The notes under the pieces are model-generated. The model had not been told where the DNA came from, ran no database searches, and worked only from the letters and a program-made list of their open reading frames with translations. A DNA stretch of 64,000 nt, from positions 1,364,001 through 1,428,000 of the forward strand of contig JAGVVL010000017.1 of the NCBI GenBank assembly GCA_018287875.1. Reading direction: 5' to 3'. The first letter of the stretch is position 1. Every line of letters begins with the position of its first letter. Source of the stretch: Nigrospora sphaerica. Taxonomy: Eukaryota > Ascomycota > Sordariomycetes > Amphisphaeriales > Apiosporaceae. The translations under genes were made by a program, and so were the position numbers. Shown here piece after piece: positions 49,363-60,300 of the stretch.

Positions 49363-50832
49363 GGTGGCACGCAGAGACACGACAGGAAGAGAAGGGAAGG
49401 ATGGCCGTCCGAGCGGCGGAGCAAAACGTGAGCAGTCCCAGACCAGCGCGGGCCGGAGTCGGACCCACCCAATCTAGCTACAGCGTACTGTGCTTGCAGG
49501 ATCCTCACGAAGAGAAAACCTTCCCGGAGTCCCGTCATTGTCCATTTGGGTACGGCAATAGCGAGAAAAGGCCCTCCCGGCTAAAAGCCTCCCCCCCAGT
49601 CGGTGGGTCGTCGCTGGGCGGCGACATGGTCCATTCAATGGCCCTCGTTGCCCAGCGCGCTTTTTTGGCCTTGTCCCCTCGTCCCACCAATCGTGGGATG
49701 CCTCTGCCTGGCACGAACACGAGCGCTGCAGGTCGAAATGAGGCCTTCTCGACCATGAGCCGCTCCGCCGGCAACTCCGCCAGCGGTCCCCAGGGGCTTG
49801 TGTCTGCACGGCGCAGTAGACGCTACATACCGGTCTGCTCGCGCGCGCGCGTGTGTGCCTGCCGCCCCCCATCGCGCCACTGTCGTCCCAACTGCACAGC
49901 CAGCACGTATCCGGTCAGGGTCCGTCCACGCCGCGGAGGGGGGGGGGCGGGGGAGCTGGCAGCGTTTGATCCGTGTTTGGCCATATAACAGAGTCTCGAT
50001 AAGATCTTCCTGGGAATCTTGCCCGGCGGACCGTTTGCGGGGTAGCGGCGTGTTGGGTGGCAGTACCGTCTTCTTTGGATCCCGTCCGGCTGGGCTGCAT
50101 GTGTGTAAGTGTGTGTAAGTGTGAGTGTGCGAGCGAGTGGGTGTTTGCGCGTGACAATGTACATACGAACATGGAAGTGTGGGTGGGTGGGTGTTACTGA
50201 GAGGCCTCGAAGGGACCATGAGAGCGGAAAGCATCCTTGCCCTGGGCCCGTCAACCCATGTTCGTGGGAAAATACTACGTACATACACCTTGGGCTCCGT
50301 ACTCCGTCCATCCTTTAGTCTAGCGTTCGGCCCGGGTGGCTTGGGAGTCCCGTCAAACCCACTTCCAGCCTGGGCCGCTATGGATCGTCCACCCCTCCCG
50401 AAAAGACCTTCTACTCTGTATGGGCTGATGGCCTCATGGTTGACAAGTACTTGCAGGGATCAGCTACCAATCTCGGAACTATCGCCAGACACACCATCAT
50501 AGCCCGTCCTCCCCCCTTCCCCCTCCCTCCCCCGGTTCTTCAACACTGGGCCTATACTGGTCCAAGAAGACGTACCCTTGATAGGTCACCGTCCCGGTGG
50601 GTGGAGTGGATCTATCTACATACTCACAGGTCAATGGGCTCGCCAGATCGGAGACGCGAGGGCGTCGCCTTGCTGGCAGGGTCCGATTCTCTGCAGCTCT
50701 TATACCAGCCAGGCCCGCCCTCCCGCTGCCCGTCACGCAGAAAAGAAACGCGACCGCGCACTCCCTCCGCCGCCATGCGATGAAACCGTCATAGGGTCTA
50801 GTCGAACCCCAGAGTCTATACCGCCGCCGACC

Positions 50833-52237
50833 ATGGCCGACACGCCCGCCACGCCCGCCACGCCCGCCGTCCCGGGGCCCGACTACTCGCTCAGCGGCCA
50901 GTCGCGGGTCAAGGAGATCGTCGCCATCCTCTCCGTCTTCAGTATCCTTTCCACCTTTGTCGTCGCCCTGCGCGTCTGGACCCGTGCCCGAATCCTGCGC
51001 AGTTTTGGCATCGACGATGCCGTCATCGTCGTCGCCCAGGTGCTCACCATTGGCGCCGCTGTCGCCGAGGGGTTGGGTATGTTTTCACCTCCATCCCCCC
51101 CCCCCCCGAACGAGCGCAATCGGTCCTCATGCTGACGGCCGCACCATGCAGAGGGGAAATGGGGTCTTGGCACCCATACCTGGGTTCAGTCCCCGGACGA
51201 CTTTGTGCCCTTCATGAAGGTGGGAAAGACCCGAGGGCGATCCCTAACCAGCGCATGTGCTGACACATGCCACCCGTAGTCGTTTTACGTCTCCATCATA
51301 CTGTACAACGTCGCCCTGTGTCTTATCAAGATCTCCATCCTCCTCCAGTACCGTCGGATCTTCACGCAAAAGTCGACACAGCGCATCTCCCTGGCCTGTC
51401 TTTGCTTTATGGGCGCCTGGACCGTGACGCTGGCCTTCCTGCTTCCCATGGTCTGCTGGCCCGTCGCGGCCTTTTGGGGCGGGGAGGGCCGTTGTCTCAA
51501 CCAGCTCGCCATTTGGTACGTCATGGCCGGCGTGAACATCGTTACCGACTTCACCATTTTCGGCATTCCCCTGCCTGTCATCAAGTCGCTGCAGCTGCCC
51601 ACCAAGCAGAAGGTGCTGCTGGTATTGGTCTTCGGCCTCGGTCTCTTGTAAGTGCCCCTGGCGAACTCTCCTCTCTTGGTCAACGCATGGGCGGGCTAAC
51701 GGGCGGGAAAGCACTTGCATCGTCTCCATCATCCGAATCCGGACCCTGCACATGGCCGCCCAGACCGAGGACCCCAACTGGGACAACACTGATGCGGCGC
51801 TGTGGTCCTTCATCGAGCTCTGCGTCGGCATCCTGACGTCCAGCCTGCCGACCTTGCGGCCCCTGCTGGCCGCCTTCATGCCTCACTACTTCTCGGCCCG
51901 GGCCACGGGCCGCGGCTACCAACAGTACGACTACAAGGGGGCGTACCCGGCCGGGAGCGTGGCCACGGCGAGACGCACCCTGCCGTCCTCCAAGGCCGTC
52001 GCCTCAGCCTCGCGGACGGCGACGGACAGCACCGAAGAGCTGCACCACGACGTCGAGCTGGGCCTTGCCGAGTTCGACAAGTACGCGCAGACGGCGTATT
52101 CTGTCAATGTCACCGGCGGCCCTCGCAGCCGGTCGGACCCGCCCACCCCTTTGCGGACCGGCTTTCCTCCCATGCCCATGGCCATCACGACCACCACCAC
52201 GGTGACGCACGAGGTCTCGGAAGCAAAAGGGGTCTGA
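50833..52237 (+). CDS. PTH11/SAT4-type fungal rhodopsin-fold seven-TM protein
   Basis: Exons 50833-51076, 51152-51219, 51280-51647 and 51712-52237 (introns 75, 60 and 64 nt) encode 401 aa. It belongs to the large Pezizomycotina family of integral membrane proteins annotated as PTH11-like GPCRs or SAT4/fungal rhodopsin domain proteins. Visible family features are RVWTRARILRSFGIDDAVIV (conserved DD after TM2), GLGTHTWVQSPDDFVPFMK, SFYVSIILYNVALCLIKISILLQYRRIF (TM3-4), an extracellular Cys in EGRCLNQ, and NIVTDFTIFGIPLPVI. WDNTDAALWSFIELCVGILTSSLPTLRPL marks TM7. Unlike classical PTH11 there is no N-terminal CFEM domain. The C-terminal tail of about 110 residues is cytosolic and Ser/Thr-rich. 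A surface-sensing role is known only for a few members, so the role here is uncertain. Intron 1 contains a 13-C run (51095-51107). Confidence 0.92.
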
Positions 52238-53509
52238 GGGAAAAAGGCGACGTCGCGTTGTAGGCTGGCGAGGGTTTGGACCTGTGCCATGTGAACTCCC
52301 CATTGTCCCGTATCATCTTAATCTACACACCCCCCAACGTTGCGGTGTGGGTTTGAAAGCTGGCACGCATCACAGCTCCGCCAGTCTGGACCTAAAGCCA
52401 ATCCCTCTTTCTTCAATAGGCATATAATGATACCCGCTCACAAGCCGTTAAGAGCAACCCAGCCAGGTTAATTTGCGAAGAAGACGGGTGAAACAAACTT
52501 GTTTTCGCCCTTGCCCAGCGTGGACGTGACTAATCGGCAATTCATTCGAGTAGAACGCCGAACCTAGCCAAACAGCCCCCGGGAACCAAGCCCTTCGTTA
52601 GCCTCCAGCCCCGGAACTGCCACGTTCGAGAATATCAGGTTGCTCAGCCCATCCGAGCGCCGAGACGGACAGGGGAGCGCGGAACCCGCGGGCCCGTAAC
52701 CTAGAGGAAAAATACGGTGAGTGGGAGGGAGCCCACATGGGCTGGTGGCAAGTGCTTCGCTGCTTTACGTGGAACAACGTCGAAGCTGAGCCGCCTTCCC
52801 GAAGGCAGAATAAGGTCACACGGCGCACCAGAATGTCGCACGCGTGCGTCTGGAACCGCATGGTGTCGTGGTACTGAGTCTTGAGGTGGTGGCCTAACCT
52901 GGGAGAGTCCCCTGGGTTGGCTCTTTCATATCCGCTGCAGAGGACGAACCTTACGTTCTGACAGTCTTCACGCACCCCCGCAGCAGGGCCCGCAGACGAA
53001 CTTGGCCATCGGCATGTACTAACAGAGGAGACAGATTGGAAAGCTCGGTCCACGGGCCGGACTCCGAATATGCGAATCCGATTAGTGCCGTTGGTTGCAG
53101 TGTCGATCTAGTCTTCTGAAATACCCATGTTTCTACTCCGTAGTGGAAAGCTGGGTATGAAGCCTATAGCCACCAACATATGAGAAACAGGATCGGTTCG
53201 GTTTCGACTACTTTTCTCTGGCCCAAAAAACTAGGGTGGGGTGACTTGGTAGAGTCGAGAGCCTGGCACGGTGTGATTGCAGACTACACCGAGAGAAGGT
53301 AATGAATCGCAGGAGGAAGTTTCGAAAATGCCCCTGAAACGGGGATCCGGTTGGCAGGGGCAGGAAACGTTTCCGGTTGGGTGGACAAAAAAGGCTGGCT
53401 ATACCGGAGTTCACTCGGGTTGGCTGTCTGCAATTCGTCTATTGTCTGGTGCAACCCAGGCGGCGACACACCTGCCGTGGTATCCAGTGCCAATCTATCA
53501 ACTCTATAC
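52238..53509. other. Convergent intergenic region
   Basis: 1.27 kb between the stops of the PTH11-like gene (+) and the carrier (-). No gene is supportable. Base composition falls toward A/T in places (52400-52520, 53130-53300). Confidence 0.5.
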
Positions 53510-55194
53510 TTAGTTGCCCTTCGCTTCTCGGAGCTTTCGGAACCAATCGGTGACCGCACTGTGCCCCAGCCCGTGTTAGCAAAAATCTTGATACTCGAAC
53601 CGGGGGCCAACTTACGTGTACACAACGAGCAGGATACCACCTCCGGGTCCGAGACCTATTATGAAGATCAGTACGCGTGGAACAGGACAGGCCGGGAGGG
53701 GACGTACGGAGCACCTTGGGAGCAAAGCCCCGGTAGAGGGCAGCAAAACCTTCCTCGGAGCCCACCTTGACCAGGCTGGGCCATGCCCACTGTGTTTTGC
53801 GTATGGTTAGTGGGGACAACGGGTGCCAGGTACTGTGGTGGAAGGGAGGTTGACCTACGTTGTACTTGGGTACCGAGCCGGCCACCTTGGGCGAGTTTTG
53901 AATTCTCGACTAAATGGAACAGTAGTTAGTGTAGGCCACGGCTTTACCCGGAGGCAGTCAGATCCAGGGACATCTGTCATACCTTGATAAGGTCCATGGG
54001 CGTGTTGAGCATTGTTCCCACAGTGCCACCAATGCCTCCTGCCAGGACGTCGTTCATGATTTGACCTATAGGGATGTCGTTTAGCATGTTGACGCCGACA
54101 GACGGGCACGGCCGGTCAGCTAACCTTTCTTGGTATCGGCCTTGGGCAGGCTAGACGGTAGTGAGTATATGTTCTGCGGCAGCGATTCCAGCTTCCGGGA
54201 GACTTACAGCTGGCGGACCTGGAAGATACAACCGAAATACTGTGCAAAGCCAACGAGTTCCAAGCCGTCAGTTCAAGCGTCGACGTGGTCACTCTATGGA
54301 GTTGAAGCAACTTACGCCGGCGTTCCAAAGGATGTGACGCCACATGGTGGACTCCAACCCGTTGTAGAGGGAAAGAACACCCTCGGCCTTGACGATCTTC
54401 ACGAGAGCATCGCCGGCACCAGAGTATTTGCCCGCAGAGGACTTGTCTTGCAGACGGATCTTGACCAGCTCAAAGGGCACCACCACAAAGGCCTCGGTGG
54501 CACCCGCGGTAGCACCCGTCAGGATGGACAAGCCCTGGGTCGGTTCCTTGACGCCGAAAGCCTTGCGATAGACCTTTCCCCATTCGTCGTTGGCGGCAAA
54601 CTTGGTGGCACGCTTGGGTGCCTCCATCTGCGAGGGGTCGCTGTTTTCAGCCCCCGATCCGACAGGACAGTCGCAGAAGCTGGGAGCGGGCTATCTGAGG
54701 GGCAGCCGGCCGCTGGAAGACACTTACGAAGATAGGGGCGGTAATGCCGCGGTATAGGGTCGCAAAGCCTTCGTGCTTAATAATTTTGCGGAATGTCTCA
54801 ACCATGCCGATGCTCTGCACCGAGAGCTGTTGTCTGCAGGGCGGCACTCCGTGTCAGCCGCCATCCCGGACGTAGGGGGATCGTGTCGGGGAGAAGGGAC
54901 GACGGAAGGGACCGTGGTCGCAAACCAGGCAGCGTCGGGAATTCGAGGGCAACGCACCGCGTCTTAACGACATCGGTCGGGTACATGACCAAAATCTGAG
55001 CAGCGGGCGGATCGGTCAGCAGCTGCAAACATGGAAACGGGCCTTGCAACGGAGGCTCACCTCAGACACACCGGCGATGGCGCCTGGGCAACGGCGCGTT
55101 CACATTAGCAATTGGGGTCTCGCGAACAGCATGCCGCCGGTTACGCACCTGCGGCGAACTGGTCCATGAAGGGTAGGCTCTTGGGTTGCGACAT
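53510..55194 (-). CDS. Mitochondrial 2-oxodicarboxylate carrier (Odc1/Odc2-type)
   Basis: Inner-membrane carrier exchanging 2-oxoadipate and 2-oxoglutarate, linked to lysine metabolism. Twelve exons: 55194-55149, 55083-55061, 54995-54958, 54833-54728, 54627-54316, 54239-54208, 54150-54125, 54065-53983, 53909-53859, 53789-53708, 53655-53616, 53558-53510. They total 888 nt (295 aa, close to the ~300 usual). All three carrier repeats have the P-x-[DE]-x-x-[KR] signature: YPTDVVKTR, VPFELVKIR and TPMDLIKSR. ODC-type segments are EAPKRATKFAANDEWG, LESTMWRHILWNAGYFG, FQVRQLLPKADTKKGQIMND and PKVLRLGPGGGILLVVYT. Three exons are tiny (23, 32 and 26 nt). After KTR the matrix loop is QQLSVQSIGMVETF, about five residues shorter than usual; the family-like LQTTALGAEH is present only in another frame of the same exon, which suggests a frameshift rescued by splicing. 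Confidence 0.93.
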
Positions 55195-57373
55195 GACGGC
55201 GGCCGGGAGTTCCGTCTCTCGTGTTAGGGCGGGGTATTTGGGTTGAACAGGCGCGCGGAACGACCGAGATGTAGATGGCGCACTTTCTTCAAAGCGTCGT
55301 CTCCGGGGTGAAGAAAGGCGGGTTTTGCTTGACACTGGAGGGAGTAGACGCGAGCACGCGACAAGCCGAGTAAAAACCCCTCCCCCAAGGGCATTCCGAC
55401 AAAACGGCCGTTTCCCAATTGAACCGAGTCGACTCCGGGCAAGGTGCGATAACGGCGCTTGCAGTGGAGCTGCATCCCGAGGCCTCGGTTCCCACCGGTT
55501 GTGGTCCGCCATCCCTGTACCATGAATTCCATCTGTTGGCATCTATCATGGTGGCAAATCTGTGCGACAGGTCGTGGGGGATACCGGGATACCTAGCAAT
55601 CCTCCTCCTTCCATTCTGTTACCACCGTATATAAGTATAAAGTGTTTATTGGTTTCTCTATCTCCTGTGCTCCGTACTCTTGTTCGGTTCCCGGGTGCTG
55701 CCTGCTGTCGTTCATTGGTCCGCTTCTAACAAAACTCCCATGAGACTGGGGATACCTATGTACCTACCTACTGTGCACGACTAGGATGTAGGGTATGTAA
55801 GTCAGCTTAGCCCCCCCTGCCCTTCTGACGGGTCGCGCCCAGGGCCAAAGGGCACAGATCGCGGCGGGAAAGGAGGGGCACCATGGGCCGCGCACCCGGG
55901 AATCTGGCTGGACGGGCTGCTACATGTAGGGGTCCACGATGGATGGACGAGGGGTTCGAGACAGAGATGGTTATGTGGGATTGAAGCCAAGTGTTACCAA
56001 ACGCCCCCCCCACCTCTCCAGCGGGGGAAAACACGAAGACGCGGACGTGGGATCGCTGGATTTGGTGAATGCATCCCGCCCCAGGTTGTTGAGGCAAAGC
56101 ACAGTATCTCGCTGGTTGCCAGCAGAGGGAGGATGCGGGATCCTGGGTAACAATGCTTGCCTGCTGGTCCATTCGGCATTCGAACCTTGTACATTGCATC
56201 ACACGCCACGCCATTTCGGTAGGACGTACCTTACATACCTACCTACACCCGACCGCCTCGGGGACACTGCACGAACTGGCACGAACTGACAGGATGGGGA
56301 TCACGCATCCAATGGCTGGATGCATAGGGCAGTCAGCTCCGCCATGCTTTTCACTCGTTAGCCGCAGGAGCCGCAGCGGGGAAGAAACACCACACAATTG
56401 GTTCCGTTCAGTCTGCAGATGCGGAAAGTAAGTTGCGGATGGAAGTGCCCCCTTGACATCCAACTCTGGTGTGGAAAGGGACTGGGGTAATAGCATAGTA
56501 ACGAGGAAAGCCGCTTTGTTGGGATGAGAGCGCCACTCCGAAAGCAACCAGCTCGCATGGAGTAGATGACATCAAGAAGCAGTGCCTACCTATCTACCTA
56601 CCTCGTGTGGTTTAGGAGGCGACCTATTACGTCCATACTGGACACATAGCTCTAGTAGCCCTGTGCATGTGGTATTATGTACCTCTGGGGTCCAGCGGAT
56701 GCGACTAGAATGGAGCTTGAGCTCCCTCCAGCTCTCCAGGGCAAGGCGATCTCCCATGCCCCCTACCCACGATTTCCGATTGGTTGAGCTTTTGCTCCTG
56801 CCGCACAGCTTCATTCCGTTCCATGACACATGCATCATCCATCCATCCATCCATCTCGGATAACGCCCAGATAACGGGACAAGGTGAACGCACTGCAATA
56901 AACCCTCAAACACTTGCCATCCTGCCGCCGTTCTTACGTTGTGATTGCGAGAGAGTAAGACTGCAAGTTACATGGAGAGAGCGAGCGCGCGCGAGAGAGA
57001 GAGACCCTTCTATATCGTCAACGACTCCCACCCTTCCAATCAGACCCGCGGCAGCTGGCAACCCAACCCCTGCCCCGCCCCGCCCGACAGGCACCGAAGC
57101 CACTGAGTCAATCTCCTTGCGCCCATCGCCACCACCGACACCCGCGTCGCAAACCGTAGAAATACACCACGTCGTCCTTTTGTCCATCGATCCCGTGTCG
57201 CGCACATTCCCGAGAAGTCGCTCCATCGTACGCGCCCGCCGATAAACCTTCCTACCGACCCCCTACACACGTCTCGGCAGCTCGCGGAGCGCACCTTAAA
57301 CAGGCTGTGATCCTCCGAGGCTCACAGCGGGTGCTATTCAAGCTGCTTGGACACGAAAACCCGCTGCTTACAC
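55195..57373. other. Divergent upstream region of the carrier and the IBtk-like gene
   Basis: 2.2 kb without a supportable gene. TACC repeats are at 55761-55771, 56236-56245 and 56586-56602. An ATCC repeat is at 56837-56855 and GA/GCGA low complexity at 56976-57003. The last ~200 bases before 57374 look like a C/T- and A-rich leader. Confidence 0.5.
56837..56855. repeat. (ATCC)n tetranucleotide microsatellite
   Basis: Four full ATCC units plus a partial one, upstream of the IBtk-like gene. Confidence 0.9.
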
Positions 57374-60300
57374 ATGAGTCACCTACTTTGGAAGTTTTAC
57401 TGGGAAAACGATGTCGACAAATTCCGTCGGCTTCTGGCCCCTGCCGGCCATTCCCATAATAGCTTCGCCTCTCGCAGCCCCGCCGTAGGCACTGCCAGTC
57501 CCGGCGCATTCGGAAGCTCCCCGCGCCCGCAAGCCAAGTCGCGCAAGTCGTCAGCCCTCGGCGCTGGCAACCACTCCAAGGCCGAAGTTAACAGTCGCGA
57601 CCATGCCGGCCTCACCCTTCTGCTGCGGGCCGCCTCGTCCACCTCGGCGAACGCCCTCCTGTTCGTTGAGGCCCTGCTGGACCATCCCGCCATCGATCTG
57701 TACGCCCAGGATTTTGAGAGTGGCTGGAACGCCCTCCACCGAGCTCTGTACAATGGGAACATTTCCATCGCGAGACTCCTCCTCGAAAAGGAGCGCAGAG
57801 ACTTGCTCGAAGCCATCGCTGCCAACAATGCCACTAAGGCCGGCCAGCTAATCAAGACTAAAGACCACGAGGGAAACTCCCCGTTCGATGTATACAATGC
57901 CTCCATCGCGCTCCGAAGCCTGAGAATGGAACAGGACAAGACCGAACCCGGCGACGAATCCGACAGCGACGACGGTGCTTTGGAAGACAACGGCTTGCAT
58001 CCCGCAAAGGCCACCGGTCTCGGCGAGGAGCTCTTCACATTTGGAAGCAATAAGAACCTATCTTTGGGCCTTGGGGACGAAGACGACCGGCAGTTCCCCG
58101 AGCGTGTTCACTTTCAGCGGCCCGACCATCTCATCCAGTATTTCTATGACAAATACCTCCACCACTTGAACAAGGAGAGAAGCCTCGAGGAGTCCTTCTC
58201 CCCCGACCTGTCCGAGGTCCCGACACTGATACAAAATCGGGCCTTGTCCATCCAGGACGTGGCCCTGTCCAAGTTGCATACTGCTGTTCTGACCACGGAC
58301 CCCATATCCAACCTCTACATATGCGGCATCGGGCGCGGGGGCCGTCTGGGACTGGGCGACGAGAACACGCGGTTTACCCTGACCCCTGTTCAAGGTCCTC
58401 TCCTGGACAAGAAAGTGGTCGCCGTCGCCCTAGGACAACATCATACACTCGCTATCACCGCGGGGGGCGGGCTGTGGAGCTGGGGACTGAACACGGTCTC
58501 GCAGCTGGGCTACGTTTTGCCTCCTGCCATGCGGCCGGATGAGGAGCCCATGAGCACTACGCCTCGTCAGGTTTTTGGGCCTCTGAAAAAGGAGGTGGTG
58601 CTGGGCATTGCTGCCTCGTCGATCCATTCCGTCGCCCATACCGGTTCCTCGCTCTTCTGCTGGGGAAAGAATGCGGGGCAGCTCGCCCTCATGGATGCGG
58701 ATTCGAGGTCGCTCGAGGTCCAGTCAATCCCCAGACGAGTTGCTGCGTCCTTGCTGTCCACACATTCGTCTATCATCATGGTTTCGGCCATAGACAAGGC
58801 GACAAGCTGCCTGTTCGAAGATCGCACCGTTTGCGTCTTCACCAATTATGGTTACAATATGGTAAAGTTTCCCTTATTTGAAGGGCTGACAAATTCGCCT
58901 CTGCAGCGGTCTGGTCGGGTTTCCTTATCATCTCGATACGATTCTGGGCGCCGTGAGATTCAGAGCATCACATCCGGCGGCGAAACCATTGCCGCCCTGA
59001 CCGTTAGTGGGGATCTGTTTACGATGACGCTCAACCAAAAGGCCGAAGGCAACTCTTCGTCCTCGTCGACCACGAACCCCGCCAAGATTAAGGACGCCGT
59101 GACGGTCCCTCAGCTTCTTTGGAGCTCCAAGAAGGACGGTGTCAGCTCGATAGCCGTGGCCGAGAACGGCTCCGTTCTGATCAGCACGCAGTCAGGCGCC
59201 GTGTGGCGTCGTATCAAGCGTGCCAAAGCAAAGGACACCCGCTCCGGCGGCGGCCCTGACGCAAAACGGAGCGACTTCAAGTTCCAACGTGTGCCCTACA
59301 TCACCGGTGTTACGGCCGTTCGCAGCTCCAACTTTGGTGCTTACGCCGCCATCCGGAAAGATTGCAATGTCACCAGAGAGCAACTCGAAGTCGACGAGCA
59401 GAGCCTTTGGTACGATTTGGCTCCGCTCTGTGCCTTGCGGGGCTTCAAAGCTGCCAACTCGAAGAAGCGGGAAAATAAAGATACCTGGAAGTTCCAGAAT
59501 CCCGAGGTCCTTATGGGCCGCGTTGACACCCTGGGCTATGAAGTCCTTACTTCGACCGACCTGGAAGACGATCTTGCCACGCACCTGCGGAATTGGAGCT
59601 ATCAGAACGAATCGCTCGGGGCTGTTGTTTGCACAACTTCGGCCCCGGATCTTCGGATACCTGTCCATCCGTGGGTCCTGTCGGCAAGAAGTGCCATTTT
59701 CCGATCAGGGCTGCAGTGCTTCCGTGAGACGGGCAGTTTTGAGGTTCCCGAAGTGCTCCAGGTCATGGAAGAAGATGGTATCGTTGTCGTCAGGTTTGCC
59801 GGCCTCGACCTTATTACGCTCTTGAACCTGGTTACCTATTCCTACGAGGACAGAATCATCCCGGCGTGGAATTTCACCCGTCAGTCGCCACCCCTGGCTT
59901 ATCGCTACCGCCAAATTCGAACCGAGCTCATGAAAGTCGCCACGAAGCTTGGCATGCTCAAGCTGGAGCAGGCGGCTCGGCTTCAGAGCTCGCCATCGCG
60001 TACCATGGACCAAGACTACAGGAAAGCCATCGAGGACCCGGATTTCTTCGAAGACGGCGACGCGGTGTTGAAGCTCGACGGCGGAGAGATCCCCGTTCAT
60101 AGCGCGCTGCTTTGTCAGCGTTGTCCTTGGTTCCAAGGTCTCTTTAATGGTCGGTCCGGCGGTATGTGGCTGGCAGATCGGAGACAGGGACAAGACGCCT
60201 CTTCCAGGGTTCCGATCGACCTGAAGCATTTTGACCCGGAGTCGTTCCATTACGTACTGCAGCATCTCTACGCCGATGTAGGCGAAGAGATCTTCGACGA

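Larger units (their letters stand above)
44348..50832. other. Gene-poor region, 6.5 kb
   Basis: Apart from the remnant at 45381-45646, no gene is supportable. The part at 44400-45030 is A/T-richer than the surroundings and includes T-runs (45009-45031). A GA microsatellite is at 49323-49358. GGTA or TACC motifs lie at 48576-48585 and 49008-49016. GTGT-rich sequence is at about 50100-50200. The last ~150 bases are the leader of the PTH11-like gene. Confidence 0.5.

Noticed and set aside
57347..57373. Start of the IBtk-like protein at 57347
   Set aside because: That codon is TTG; the first ATG is at 57374 and opens into MSHLLWKFYW.
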